A stretch of DNA of 64,000 nucleotides, from NCBI GenBank assembly GCA_914767885.1, contig CAJZBQ010000015.1, positions 248,001 through 312,000 of the forward strand. The letters run 5' to 3'. Below, in pieces: positions 1-10,534 of the stretch. Position 1 is the stretch's first letter; every line of letters starts with the position of its first letter. The notes under the pieces were generated by a model. The model saw only the letters and a program-made list of their open reading frames with translations, had not been told where the DNA came from and did no database searches. This DNA comes from Blepharisma stoltei (taxonomy: Eukaryota > Ciliophora > Heterotrichea > Heterotrichida > Blepharismidae). The position numbers and the translations under genes are program-made.

Positions 1-2
1 TT

Positions 3-581
3 AAAAGAGAAAAGTTCAAAATAGGCGAAGATCTTAAAGCAAAAGCAAATAATATTTTAAAATTAGAAGAAAATATAAAAGACAATGAAAATCAACATGC
101 AATAAAAATTGCACAATTAGAACAAAAAATAAGCCAAGAAACGCAAATTAACTGCTATGTCCTGAGCGAAATTGATAGCCTTGGGGTTACAATAAAAAAT
201 TCAAAGCTGTCTCAAGAGATTTGGAAGAAGAAGTTAGCAGTTTTCCAAGAGGAAATTAATAAAAAGAATGAATTGAAAGAAAAAACCAATCAAGAGCAGG
301 CTAAATCATTAAGAGAAATTGATCAATTGAATAAGCAAACTAGATTATTTATTCCATATGGTCGTTTAAGATCTATAACTTGCCCTGATTGTGTTAAGAA
401 AATAAAAAGAGTATTTAGAGATGAAATCATAAGCGGGCTTAAAGCGGTAGGAAGAGATAGTTTGATTGAAAGTGTCATAGCAGCTAAAGCAAGTATCCAA
501 GCATTAAACCAAGGAAATGAAACAATTGCTGAGGGAAAAAGGGAGGAACCTAAAGATGCCTGCCATTGTATAATATCATAA
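3..581 (+). CDS. coiled-coil protein, 3' end only
   Basis: The reading frame is open from the window edge to a TAA at 579-581, so the start lies outside. About 190 residues are visible. The first 100 are Lys/Glu/Gln-rich with heptad-like spacing (coiled coil). A short ITCPDCVKKIKR segment follows with a CxxC pair, then a mixed tail ending in CHCIIS. I do not recognise a family. The CxxC could be half of a metal site, but no partner cysteines are close. No intron or IES is needed in the visible part. Confidence 0.7.
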   Translation, partial: KREKFKIGEDLKAKANNILKLEENIKDNENQHAIKIAQLEQKISQETQINCYVLSEIDSLGVTIKNSKLSQEIWKKKLAVFQEEINKKNELKEKTNQEQAKSLREIDQLNKQTRLFIPYGRLRSITCPDCVKKIKRVFRDEIISGLKAVGRDSLIESVIAAKASIQALNQGNETIAEGKREEPKDACHCIIS

Positions 582-1259
582 ATAAATTTGCTTTTCCTCG
601 ATTTCTGAAAATATAATTTTATTTTTATAATTCATAAAGCTATTTTTTGTAAAAAAAAATCAGTTATCGGAATTTTCGGATAGATAGCAATCGAATAGTC
701 TCTATAAGTAATAATTCAAAAATTTAAGTTTTAAATGCTTTGGAATTTATTTTCTTATTTTTCTCAGCCATAATAAGCGAGACTTAGTCAATGAAAATTT
801 TTATTGAGCACATAAATTGAAATTCCAATATCAGAATAAAAGTTCGATTTTCGACTTTAAGCGAAGATAAAATGGCCACGAATAAACTAATATTATTCAA
901 ATACTTTAAAATATAAGATAAGAAAGCGTGCAAGAGATAAGCAAATATTTTCACCGGCTTATTGAGATCAAATAAAAGATAAATTTACTAAGCTTAAATC
1001 AGAAAAATAGTGTCTTGTTTAAAAAACTGACCTTCCAAATTTTATTTATATCTTTAAAAATCTTAAAAAAATCAGATTTAAAGATAGAAATGCTTATAGT
1101 TTATATTTGAAATAAATCACTTCAAATAATCATTATTTAGAATTTAACTCACAACTACTTTAATTAATGGCCCTATGCCCTTTTGACCAAATAATTTTCT
1201 GTTCCGGGCATTCATAACAAAAATTTCAAATTGACCTTATAGATTATAATATAAATTTC
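582..1259. other. AT-rich intergenic region, no gene seen
   Basis: About 680 bases of AT-rich sequence without a convincing ORF. The last 25 bases before the zinc-finger start hold a TATAATATAAATTTC-type leader that is also conserved in front of the paralog at 8033, so it may be the promoter or 5' leader. Confidence 0.5.
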
Positions 1260-1898
1260 ATGGTTGATACTTATCTCGTGATTCCGGAGATTATTACTGT
1301 TTCAGCTTCTCCTGCCACAGACACCTGTCTAATTCCCGAGATCGTGTCGAATGGACGCATTTTCAGTTGCGAAATCTGTGGAAAAATATACACCAGGCAA
1401 AACACCTTAAAGGTCCACATGCGAAAGCACACTGGTGAAAAACCTTTTAAGTGTAAAATATGCGATAAGGCTTTCAGCGAGAATGGGAACTTAAAGACCC
1501 ATATGCGCATCCATACTGGGGAAAAGCCATTTCAATGTGCCTTATGTGGGAACAAATTCACCACCCGAGGACACTTAACTGATCACACAAGAAAGCATAC
1601 AAATGAGAGACCTTTCGATTGTCCAGTATGTGAAAAAAAATTTATGAGGCCGAGCACATTAAAAATACATATAAGAACGCATACGGGGGAAAAGCCATAT
1701 ACCTGCATTAAATGTGGGAAAAGTTTTACCGAATCAGGTAACTTAAAAACTCATATGAGGACTCATACAGGCGAAAGACCGTATAAATGTCCAATCCCTA
1801 ATTGTGGAAAATGCTTCAAGGCCAAAGGCCACTTGATCGACCATCTTAAGATTAAGATCCATCAAGGAAGCATCGATATCTTAAAACAAGAACCATAA
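1260..1898 (+). CDS. six-finger C2H2 zinc-finger protein (copy 1)
   Basis: 212 residues. A 33-residue leader is followed by six C2H2 fingers joined by TGEKP/TNERP-type linkers, with first cysteines at about residues 37, 65, 93, 121, 149 and 177. The last finger has CX4C and HX5H spacing instead of the canonical CX2C and HX3H. A sequence-specific nuclear DNA-binding factor is the natural reading. Fingers 1-3 and 4-6 look like a duplicated three-finger module: helix positions -1/3/6 are R,T,V / E,N,T / T,H,D and then R,T,I / E,N,T / A,H,D. The ORF is uninterrupted and gives the empty-site reference for the IES in the inverted paralog at 7285-8033. The target is unknown. Confidence 0.93.
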   Translation: MVDTYLVIPEIITVSASPATDTCLIPEIVSNGRIFSCEICGKIYTRQNTLKVHMRKHTGEKPFKCKICDKAFSENGNLKTHMRIHTGEKPFQCALCGNKFTTRGHLTDHTRKHTNERPFDCPVCEKKFMRPSTLKIHIRTHTGEKPYTCIKCGKSFTESGNLKTHMRTHTGERPYKCPIPNCGKCFKAKGHLIDHLKIKIHQGSIDILKQEP

Positions 1899-2314
1899 TA
1901 TATAATTCGTATAAAATCTAACTATTCTTACCAATCTGCAAAGCTGAATTTGATTTTGTTAAAATGTTAACTGCAAGAATATTCTTATGTCATTTTCTGT
2001 CTAAAATAAATACAAAATATAAAAATAAAATTTCAATATGACTCTGATATGACAAATAAAATTTTAAATAAAATGCTATTATTATTCTTTTAATTTTCAA
2101 TTAATAAGCTTGGAAAAATAGTCTTTATATCCAATTTTAAAATATTCAAAAAAATTATGATGATAGAATTTATTTCTCAGCATTAAACGATTTGCTATAA
2201 TATAATTAATTACAAAACGCCGAATAAAGAAATAAAATTAATATATGTCTTTGAAGGCTATTTATTAGATCAAATTTCATTGCAGGGATTCAATATGAAA
2301 CTTTTAAATAATAA
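1899..2314. other. intergenic region
   Basis: About 415 AT-rich bases between two genes on the same strand. The first 30 bases match the downstream flank of the paralog at 7285, so the duplication extends past the stop codon. Nothing else is recognised. Confidence 0.5.
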
Positions 2315-2893
2315 ATGTCGGACAGCGGGCCTCTAGTCCTTATCGATCCTAGCGAAGAAATTCGATTCGAATTTATAGCTAACACAACCACTACTGGTTT
2401 TCTTAGAATAAAAAACATAACAAATGAAAATTTGGCTTTCAAAGTGAAAACTACTGTAAAAGAAGGATTTTTTGTGAGGCCGAACCAAGGAGTTTTGAAG
2501 ATTGGTGAGGAAAAGGAGCTATCAGTAACAATCCGCCACGAAAATAAACAGCCAGCAAAGAAGCAGAAACTACTTGTTGAGGCGGCTTTTACCAGCTTGC
2601 TTCCGACAAGTGATTCCCAGCAGAAAGAATTAATTGAGTTTTGGAAAGAAACCAAGCCGCTGTACAGCAAAAAGCTAAATATTGACTTTTCAAGCCAATC
2701 ATCTGATAAACAACCTCTATCAAAGCCAACCCTACTTGTAAGCGCAGAAGAAGATGCTACAGACGACATTGATAACTTTGAAGCGAGTAAAGAAGGCAAT
2801 GAGCCTGGGAAATTGAAAAACGATACTTTAAAATACGTGGTAATTGGGGTGGTTGCTTCAATAATAACTGGGTACTTTGCATTTTTAAGATAA
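2315..2893 (+). CDS. VAP-type MSP-domain protein, tail-anchored
   Basis: 192 residues. Residues 5-105 form a major sperm protein domain of the VAP family. It begins with LVLIDPSEEIRFEF and carries FKVKTT followed by VRPNQGVLKIGEE, the conserved strands that bind FFAT motifs. A Ser/Lys-rich linker follows. The C-terminus (about 170-190) is one hydrophobic segment, YVVIGVVASIITGYFAF, as expected for an ER tail anchor. VAP proteins tether the ER to other membranes and recruit FFAT-bearing lipid-transfer proteins. Length and order match the family. Start at ATG 2315, 59 bases before the stop-to-start gap of the next gene. No internal TGA, intron or IES. Confidence 0.9.
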   Translation: MSDSGPLVLIDPSEEIRFEFIANTTTTGFLRIKNITNENLAFKVKTTVKEGFFVRPNQGVLKIGEEKELSVTIRHENKQPAKKQKLLVEAAFTSLLPTSDSQQKELIEFWKETKPLYSKKLNIDFSSQSSDKQPLSKPTLLVSAEEDATDDIDNFEASKEGNEPGKLKNDTLKYVVIGVVASIITGYFAFLR

Positions 2894-2952
2894 ATTTATT
2901 TAGTAGGCAATATTTTAACACCTAGAATTGTACTATTAAGTAGGCTATTATA

Positions 2953-4395
2953 ATGCTATTTAGACATCTAAAAAGATATTTTAGGCAAATGGAACCGAGT
3001 GTATCTGTTAAAATTCCAGCGGAAGGAATAATAAATCTGACACCTATAGAAAGGCAGCTATTTGACGAACTCCTAAGAGTAGTCGAAGTCACCCACTGTA
3101 ACACTGTCCTAAGAGTTGCAGGAGGCTGGGTAAGAGACAAGATCTTAGGCTTGCATAGTGACGATATCGACATTGCTCTTGACAACATGATGGGAGAAGA
3201 CTTCGCAAATCTAATCAAACAGCATATTCACCAGTCTTCATCTATTGGAAAAATCAAAGCAAACTCAGAAGCCAGCAAACACCTGGAAACAGCTTGTGTA
3301 AGAATTATGGGGCTTGAGCTCGATATCGTAAATTTAAGATCAGAAGATTACACTGAAGTATCAAGGATACCGAGCATAAGAATAGGCACCCCAGAAGAGG
3401 ACGCGTTTAGACGTGATTTGACGATAAACTCGATGTTTTATAACCTGCATGAAAATGTGATTGAAGATTATACTAGGAGAGGAATGCAAGATCTTCAAAA
3501 TAAAATTGCGAGGACCCCGCTGCCACATTTTCAGACTTTTCTGGATGACCCTTTGAGGATATTAAGAACAGTTAGGTTTGCAGCTAGATTTAACTTAGAA
3601 ATTGATCCAGAAATCGAGCAATCGGTAAGAGACGATTCAATTATTACAGCACTGAATACTAAAGTCAGCAGAGAAAGAATTTCAAAAGAATACACATTGA
3701 TGGTAAGAGGAAAAAACCCTCATTTAGCATTAGAAATTCTTCATAGCTACAACTTACTGCCAATTATTTTTAAAGTCCCTTCTCCTTTTGAAAGCCAGCA
3801 TGAAGCAGGATATGAGCTAGCAAGAACACTTAAACAAGATCAAGACGATTTAAACTATTATTCATATACGACAGCTATGCTAACTCCATATAAAAACGCT
3901 AATCACTACAAAGTTGAAAGGAAAAAAGGCCATTTTATCCCTTTATATGAGTATGTATTGCTGGAGTCATTAAAATTTTCGAACGCAGACACAAAAATTA
4001 TATGCAATGTTTTAGCGTGGATTGATAGAACATTGGAAATTCTTGAGAATTTTGATGTAATTGAGGCAGCTTATATGATTAAAGAGAATAAAGAGTTCTG
4101 CACAATGGTAATTGAGATTGCTGCACATATTAAAGCAAAGAGTATAGATCAAGATTTAGTAGTGGAGGCTGTAGAGAAGGTGCATAAGCAGATTCATGAT
4201 AATAGACTTGGGGAATTTTGGAAAGAAAAACCTTTATTGACTGGAGCGGATGCAAAGAAATATTTTAGGGTAAATGGAGTGGAAATTGGAAAACTGTTGG
4301 AGGATGTATTGAAGTGGCAAATTTTGAACAGAAATGGATCAAAAGAGGAAGTTATTGAGGTTTTAAAGCTCAGTTATGAGTTTATTTCAGATTAA
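2953..4395 (+). CDS. CCA1: CCA-adding tRNA nucleotidyltransferase
   Basis: 480 residues, normal for the eukaryotic class II enzyme that adds CCA to tRNA 3' ends. The N-terminal catalytic head shows LRVAGGWVRDKILG (about residues 54-67) and the metal-binding DDIDIAL (about 71-77). RRDLTINSMFYN and DDPLRILRTVRFAARF follow, which are the nucleotide-selection and neck motifs of the pol-beta superfamily. The rest is helical tail. ATG 2953 is preceded by an AT-rich leader (GGCTATTATA) typical of this window. An alternative start is the ATG near 2989, which would drop a short basic leader; I cannot tell whether that leader is a mitochondrial signal. Uninterrupted. Confidence 0.95.
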   Translation: MLFRHLKRYFRQMEPSVSVKIPAEGIINLTPIERQLFDELLRVVEVTHCNTVLRVAGGWVRDKILGLHSDDIDIALDNMMGEDFANLIKQHIHQSSSIGKIKANSEASKHLETACVRIMGLELDIVNLRSEDYTEVSRIPSIRIGTPEEDAFRRDLTINSMFYNLHENVIEDYTRRGMQDLQNKIARTPLPHFQTFLDDPLRILRTVRFAARFNLEIDPEIEQSVRDDSIITALNTKVSRERISKEYTLMVRGKNPHLALEILHSYNLLPIIFKVPSPFESQHEAGYELARTLKQDQDDLNYYSYTTAMLTPYKNANHYKVERKKGHFIPLYEYVLLESLKFSNADTKIICNVLAWIDRTLEILENFDVIEAAYMIKENKEFCTMVIEIAAHIKAKSIDQDLVVEAVEKVHKQIHDNRLGEFWKEKPLLTGADAKKYFRVNGVEIGKLLEDVLKWQILNRNGSKEEVIEVLKLSYEFISD

Positions 4396-5064
4396 AAAAT
4401 TTAATTAAACACAAGAGAATTCTTAATTTTAATAAAAAATTTAGGCCATTTTGAAAATTTTAATAATAAGTTAGCTTGAACAGTTTATGGTTTATTTTTA
4501 TTTTTGAAATAGATTGAAAGCGCAGGCTTTAATGAAAAGTTGGAAATATTATTATTAAAGGGAAAATGTTAGCTGTCTAGTAAAATAAATCTAAAATTTA
4601 ATTTTTAATTTCTAACAGAAATAATTATGCATGCAAGCAAAAAATAAATAAAAAACAATTTTTTATTTATTCCTATTGAATTTGATAAATATTTTAATAA
4701 AGAACTATAGGAATATTTTAAACTCCTTTTTAAAAATTGAAAAATTCAATAGTGTCGATCATTTGTATTCTAATTCTAATAATTATATTTCACATAAACA
4801 CCATTTACCAAGCTGATCTTACCACCCTAATTATAATAGCTAGAGCATTTTCAAAATAAATTCTGAAAATTTTTGAAATTATTTATTCATTTTTTGAGAT
4901 TATAATTATTATTTAATAATAAATATCATAAAAATCTTATCTATTTCTATTACTTTTCAATTATTGAGTTTTAAAGTAAGCTTCTCTCTGCTTCATTTTT
5001 AAATTCTGGTAATATTTTTATTAACAATATTTACATTTTTCCTACAATTAGTTATTTAATATTT
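4396..5064. other. AT-rich intergenic region, no gene seen
   Basis: About 670 bases of very AT-rich DNA between convergent genes. No ORF, no MITE termini and no structured repeat was recognised. Confidence 0.5.
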
Positions 5065-5998
5065 TTATTCACAATCTAAATCTTCCAGTTCTTCGCCCAT
5101 GAAGAATTCATTTTTGACTTTTTTGAGCTGCTCACTTATTGCATATTCGTCTCCTTCACCAAATGATGAGTGCTTTCTTTTATAACCAGTAATCATTATG
5201 ATTTCTAGATTATTCTCTAGCTCATCTGCAGTTTGCTTACTCAATCCCTAAAAATTATTTAAAAATCTATTTATGAGGCTTGGATATATAATTAATTATA
5301 TGAAAATTTTTTAATTGCGCCTTAAAAATAATCAAGCAAAAGCTTTAATAGCTCAATGAGGGTGGGAGTTACTAACAACCGGACCTTCTGCAAGTTCTTT
5401 GAACTTCTTTATGACATCGTAAGTGCTGGATGCTTTGAGTGATGGATTTAGATTAATGAAGTTTAAGTATTTTAGATGGAATGATTTAAACGTTTTTGCG
5501 AGTTTCTGTTCATAGACCCCAATTTTTGTCGTAAAATTGGCTTTCACGATATATGACAAAAAAACAAGAAACTCTTCACATGTAAAGCTGAATGAAAATT
5601 TGCACGATTCTAAGAGAATTGCCAGTTGACAGATTTCTATGTACGATAGGTGAAGCAAATTAGCTGCCCTATTTAAAAGCTCAAATAGACGATTGCTGTT
5701 CATAATGCTGTAAAGAGGATTACGCAGCGCAATTCTCATAAGCATTTGTTGGCGTGTTGTACAGACTTGGCTTTCATATTTTACTGTCATCAGTCTGTAT
5801 ATGCTTGACTTTTTCATTTCCATTTATTTTTATAAGCAATGGATGATTGGTGCCTTTTTTACTGTATATTTCACAATTACTCAAAACCTGACAAAATTGT
5901 CTTGGAAAATTTGCAGCTTTTCCAAACTTCAAATTATTTCTTGTTAAAAAAATTTTAAAATCTTGCTTAAAGTATCTATAAGATTTATATAACTGCAT
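5065..5998 (-). CDS. unknown protein, IES-split and frame-slipped
   Basis: Three pieces join into one gene. The first runs from ATG 5998 to about 5806. The second, in another frame, runs down to about 5350. A third piece (5237-5065) ends in an acidic tail and TAA. Removing 111 bases TA-to-TA (5238-5348) joins pieces two and three, reading through TGA as Trp. Pieces one and two join if the five-A run near 5811 were four A, which makes 273 residues in total. If that base is real, the gene starts at ATG 5823. The middle is hydrophobic-helical, and I recognise no family. The N-terminal block has a faint likeness to XRCC4/SAS-6-fold heads, not enough for a call. Confidence 0.6.
5238..5348. other. 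predicted 111-bp IES in the unknown gene
   Basis: Without removal the frame hits TAA soon after the second exon. Joining TA 5238-5239 to TA 5349-5350 restores the frame into the acidic C-terminal tail. A second left TA a few bases away is also in frame, so the exact edge is ambiguous. Confidence 0.5.
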
Positions 5999-7284
5999 AT
6001 TTTAGGTCTATCTTTAGCCAGTAATGGACTTATTTGACATATCAAATTATTATATTTTATCTTTAGTGCCTTAAATAATCTAAATAAGAAAGTTGGCTAG
6101 TCTTTAATCACAAGCCATTAAATTTATTTAAATTTATTGATTCAGAAAGTTATTTTGCAGTCTTATACACGGAAAAGACTTTTGATAATAGGGTTGCCAA
6201 ATAAAAAGAAGACTGAATATCCACCAATTTAAATTTGAAGTTTTTGTCTTGATGCTAATCTAAATAAAATAGCTATAATTGAATAGAAGCATTAATGATT
6301 CCGTCTATCAACTGAATACGGTAGAAGGTCTAAATTTTATTTTTCCATAATCAGAAGAATCCAAGAAAGGAATTAAACTATAATTCATTATTTAGTTAGG
6401 ATTTTAAATAATAGCCTGATTGAGTAGGGTATAATTAGATAATTATGATATTAAATGTGATTGTTTCTAAGTATTATTTATTACTCTAAATCTTTTATCA
6501 TAATCATCATCAATTTACGCAGTTTATGAATAAAATGGCTAATAATAGGAATAATATTTGATTGATATTTACTCATAACAATAAAATTTACTCTCATAAA
6601 ATAAATTGATTAATTTTAGTTTTTTATTGGATCTATTATTATGACGGTAAATCATTTAAAGCAGCTAAATTTTTTGGTAAAAATACTAATTTTTATATAA
6701 ATAATAGCTCTGTCCTAATTAAGTGGATAGGGTGATTAGAGTGCTATTCAAATAGCTGGCACACTAAAACGATTAAATTTTTGATTTATTTGAAAAAAAT
6801 ACCTTTTACAATGAATGAAAAAAATCCTACTGGCTACTATATTTAGGTTTTCTATATGTGGGTGTATTTTTTTCAATAAAATAATCGTAAATTTGAATAG
6901 ATATTTTTGTTATTATTTAATGGATGGAGAGTCAGAATAACGTTTAATATTGTCATTTTGTATTTAATTTTTTGAGAATATTATTTACCTCAAATTACGA
7001 GATGGAAACCAAAATTTTAAACTCACAATTTTTATCCTGCTTGTCCTTAAAATTTTATTTCTCATATCAGATTCACATTAAAATCCTATTTTTGCTGAAT
7101 TTTTATTATAGTCTTGTATTTGTTTTGGATTAAAGATAGTGCCTGCATATCTCTAATAGTTTAATTTTGTTCGAAAAAAATATGTAAGCTTTAAAACTTA
7201 GACAAAAATATTTTTATATAGCAGTATATCCATAAAATGCTAATTTTATTATGTGAGTAGTTAGATTTTAAAACGAATTATTAA
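5999..7284. other. AT-rich region, no gene seen
   Basis: Almost 1.3 kb of AT-rich sequence between two minus-strand genes. No ORF with coding character and no MITE termini were found. It could be germline-limited DNA, but there is no coding context to test it. Confidence 0.4.
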
Positions 7285-8033
7285 TTATGGTTCTTGTTTT
7301 AAGATGTCGATGCTTCCTTGATGAATCTTAATCTTAAGATGGTCGATCAAGTGGCCTTTGGCCTTGAAGCATTTTCCACAATTAGGGATTGGACATTTAT
7401 ACGGTCTTTCGCCTGTATGAGTCCTCATATGAGTTTTTAAGTTATACTACTCTATTTAAATAAAATTTATTATCCTGCTTTATTTTTCACTATTAAAAGA
7501 TAGATTTTTTACCTGTCCTAACAATAATATAGCAAATTAAACCAGAACTGTATACCTGATTCGGTAAAACATTTTCCACATTTAATGCAGGTATATGGCT
7601 TTTCCCCCGTATGCGTTCTTATATGGATTTTTAATGTACTCGGCCTCATAAATTTTTTCTCACATATTGGGCAATCGAAAGGCCTCTCGTTTGTATGCTT
7701 TCTTGTATGATCAGTTAAATGACCTCGGGTGGTGAATTTACTTCCACATGAGGCACATTGAAATGGCTTTTCCCCGGTATGGATGCGCATATGGGTCTTT
7801 AAGTTCCCATTCTCGCTGAAAGCCTTATCGCATATTTTACACTTAAAAGGTTTTTCACCAGTGTGCTTTCTCATGTGGACCTTTAAGGCTCTTTGCCTGG
7901 TGTATATTTTCCCACAGATTTCGCAACTGAAAATGCGTCCATTCGGCACGATCTCGGGAATTAGACAGGTGTCTGTGGCAGGAGAAGCTGAAACAGTAAT
8001 AATCTCCGGAATCACGAGATAGGTATCAACCAT
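7285..8033 (-). CDS. six-finger C2H2 zinc-finger protein (copy 2, IES-split)
   Basis: Inverted paralog of the gene at 1260-1898. After removal of 110 bases (7443-7552) the frame runs 212 residues to TAA at 7285-7287, exactly the length of copy 1. Only a handful of residues differ. They include RQNT to RQRA in finger 1, which alters helix positions 2 and 3 and hence probably base contacts. CxxC and HxxxH residues are retained. The upstream leader (TTATATAAATTTTATGG) and the downstream flank also match copy 1, so whole gene units were duplicated. Without IES removal the protein would stop in finger 5 ([12 protein letters not shown] tail). Confidence 0.92.
7443..7552. other. 110-bp IES with a natural empty site
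   Basis: Copy 1 of the zinc-finger gene reads GAATCAGGTAACTTAAAAAC across this point. Copy 2 has 110 extra bases at the same TA. Removal between TA 7443-7444 and TA 7553-7554 restores the paralog sequence and frame; the TATA at both ends leaves a 2-base ambiguity. There is no long terminal repeat and no coding content. Confidence 0.85.
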
Positions 8034-8263
8034 AAAATTTATATAATAACCTATAGACCTAAAATTTTAAGTTCTTGCTATGAATACTCGAATAGGGCAG
8101 AATGGAAAATAGTAAATATTTATTATTTAATACTTTAAAATTCTTAATGTTTATAAAATTTCACCGATAGAAAATTACTTATTAAAATGAGCAAGGGCTA
8201 TTTATATAAGCAAAGCTAAATAAATTAAGAGTATATGAAGTAACTTATTTTAAAAAAGAACCT
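8034..8263. other. intergenic region upstream of zinc-finger copy 2
   Basis: AT-rich. The 25 bases next to the start codon match the leader of copy 1. The rest shows nothing. Confidence 0.4.
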
Positions 8264-8586
8264 TAACTACCCCTCCTCCGAGAGCGAACAAAAAAATCTT
8301 GTTCGCTCATGGAGTGGGTTTAAAAAAAAATTATATATAAATTTTATAAGAATTTTTTTTTTCGAAATTAAAAAGCAAATATTAATTTTAATTTGTAAAA
8401 TTTATCTTTTAAAACGCAATTTGTTTAAAATTAATCAGAATTACCTCGAGATTTCATTATAATAATTATCATTTATATATCAAATTTTTTTTCTATAAAA
8501 ATTTTTGTTCTCTCACGAAGGGTGGATTTTTGGGCAAAAACAGGGATTTTTCTAATGGTTTTTTGTTCGCTCACGGAGGGGGAGTA
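8264..8586 (-). mobile_element. MITE, CCCTCCGTGAGCGAAC family
   Basis: About 320 bp bounded by TA. Left end TAACTACCCCTCCTCC..., then a hairpin of the terminal motif (GAGCGAACAAAAAAATCTTG / GTTCGCTC). The AT-rich core shared by all copies follows (TTCATTATAATAATTATCA), then an inner copy of the motif, an AGGGATTTTTCTAATGG box and the right end CGGAGGGGGAGTAAGC. Orientation is reversed relative to the copy at 18128. There is no ORF, so it is non-autonomous. Confidence 0.88.
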
Positions 8587-9099
8587 AGCATTTCTATCCT
8601 TAAATATAGACAAGCAAAAATAATTTTTTGCTCACACACATTGGGGAAGTAAGCAGCTTTTCATAAGCAATATTTTTTTGACAGATTTTAGAAAAGAGTT
8701 AGATTTTCAATAAATTTACAGTAGCCAATAAGAGGGAAAATATATTGAAGACTTACTTTTCTAAATGTATTGCTATCGTTTTTGATTATAGAAACGCTCA
8801 TTGCTTGGTTAAGAAAACTTGTACTCTCTGCATTAAAGCTCCACCCTTTGCTTGCAATTTTGCATAGGAGAATTCTATCTAGCTCCATTTGCCACTCCCC
8901 TATGCAGAAAAGTCTTCTCAGAGCTAGACTCTTGGCTGACTAGATTAGCCATTGACACTCCCTATACCACTAAAACCTAATTTATACATATATCGAAAGT
9001 CGATCTTAAAATCAGCCAATTAAATAATTCGACATTTTGATAATTATATAAAACTTTATTTTAAGGATTTATTTCAAGCTTTTATAGAGTTAATTATTA
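8587..9099 (-). pseudogene. possible small gene or gene remnant
   Basis: On the minus strand from about 8960 to 8690 two overlapping frames look weakly coding. One starts with ATG and runs about 25 residues. The other holds about 45 residues beginning MELDRILLCK and ending before a GTAAGT. They do not join through a 15-nt intron or a clear TA-bounded IES. A lone MITE-like end (GCTCACACACATTGGGGAAG) lies at 8628-8652. I would treat this as an unresolved fragment, not a confident gene. Confidence 0.25.
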
Positions 9100-9422
9100 T
9101 TTATTCAATTCCTCTCTTTGTGAGTGAAAAAAAATATCCTTGATTACTAAATTATTTTTAGAAATTTATTTTTTCGAAATTAAAAAATCCCAATTCGCAA
9201 AAGTGAAGTGAAAAATTAATTTAATTTGTTAAAATTTATGTTTTAAAAATTTAATCTGTTTTTAAATTCAATATCAAAAGCTTGAGATTTCATTATAATA
9301 ATTATCACTTATATATTAATATTGATGACATATTCTATATTGATTTTTTTTCAATTACGGAAAGCTTTTCCTCAAAAATAATAGTGATTTTTCCAATACT
9401 TTTCTTGCTCATTAAGGGAGTT
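9100..9422 (-). mobile_element. decayed MITE copy
   Basis: Degenerate terminal motifs (TTTGTGAGTGAAAAA on the left, CTCATTAAGGGAGTTAG on the right) surround the shared core (GAGATTTCATTATAATAATT, then ACTTATATATTAA and a GTGATTTTTCCAATAC box). The outer hairpin arm is lost. Confidence 0.7.
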
Positions 9423-9630
9423 AGAAAACTTAATCCAGCCTATTCCTGAGAATTATTATATATGATTTAATTTATTGGAAGACTCTTATATAAAAAATAC
9501 AGTTTTCCCTTTATTTTAGTCGATATAATTTTCCAACCACTCTTTAAAGCTTTCTATATCTATAGGCTTACTTATTCTAACAATCCCAATATTTTCAATT
9601 CACAAATGGATTATTGAAATTCAAAACTAA

Positions 9631-10396
9631 ATGAAACAAAGACCTAGGCTATCCTCACATCATGATATACTATTGAATATAAAACAAAGCCCAAATCAAA
9701 TCCAAGAAGACGTGTTTTACCTCTATAAAAAGCGGCAGCCATTTTCCTTGAGTAATCAATTAGCGATTTCTCCAATTTCAGATCGACCTCCTTTATACCC
9801 TACAAAAATTAGCAAGAAATTTATATAGTTAACTACACTGACTAGCACGGGGTGCTTTTGGCTCGAAACTGAGCCAAAAGCACCCCGTGCCAGTCAGTGT
9901 AGTTCACTATATATTTTTTCCTAAGCCACTGGATTTATAGTATGCATTTACAAGCAATAAAATTCGCAAAAAAGGGCTAAAAAATTTTAATATTAAAAAT
10001 TATTTATATATTAATAGTATAAGAAATATAAACAGCTACTGTAATAGCCAAAGATCAAGCTCAAGATCTTCAAATAGAAGCAGTTCACAAGACAGCAATT
10101 CGAGCTTAAACGATTCAAATTCCATGAGATCCAATTTTTCAAACTCGATAACGAAAAAGCACTTGAAAATGTATCACGAGTATTTTGAACAAGATAAAGA
10201 AAATGCCAGCAATCTTATTGATTTATCTTCTAAAATCAAGAAAAGGATCAATAAAAATGCAAAGGAAATATTTTCAAAAGAGGAAAAGCAAGAAGCATTT
10301 GATGAGTATAAAGATACTCAAGAAAAAATCAATAAGATTTCAAAGGGGAGATTACCTTCGACTTTTTTATTCAAAATAAGCACGAAAAGGTTTTAA
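9631..10396 (+). CDS. small Ser-rich protein, IES-split
   Basis: Two blocks. 9631-9825 begins MKQRPRLSSHH and is Pro/Ser-rich. 10022-10396 is Ser/Asn/Arg-rich and then a charged helical stretch ending KISTKRF and TAA. The first block runs into TAG unless 196 bases are removed between TATA at 9824 and TATA at 10018-10021. The join is then in frame and gives 189 residues. The insert contains a strong GC-rich hairpin. No domain is recognised. The two blocks could instead be separate short genes. Confidence 0.5.
9823..9912. repeat. GC-rich perfect-type hairpin inside a predicted IES
   Basis: Two 37-base arms (9828-9864 and 9871-9907) pair with only two mismatches around a six-base GAAACT loop. 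The arms begin ACTACACTGACTAGCACGGG. The pairing continues into TATATA at both edges, so the palindrome is TA-bounded. It is far more GC-rich than its surroundings and non-coding. A foldback MITE is the simplest reading. Confidence 0.8.
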
Positions 10397-10534
10397 TATT
10401 TATATTCTAATATTTCTTTCAAATAAGAATTTATGAAGCTTCTAATTTCAAGATTAAACAGAAACTTATAATTTTATATCATCTAGCTATTTATTTTTAA
10501 CAGTCTTTTAGCTTAAAAGAGCTTTTTAAAGTAA

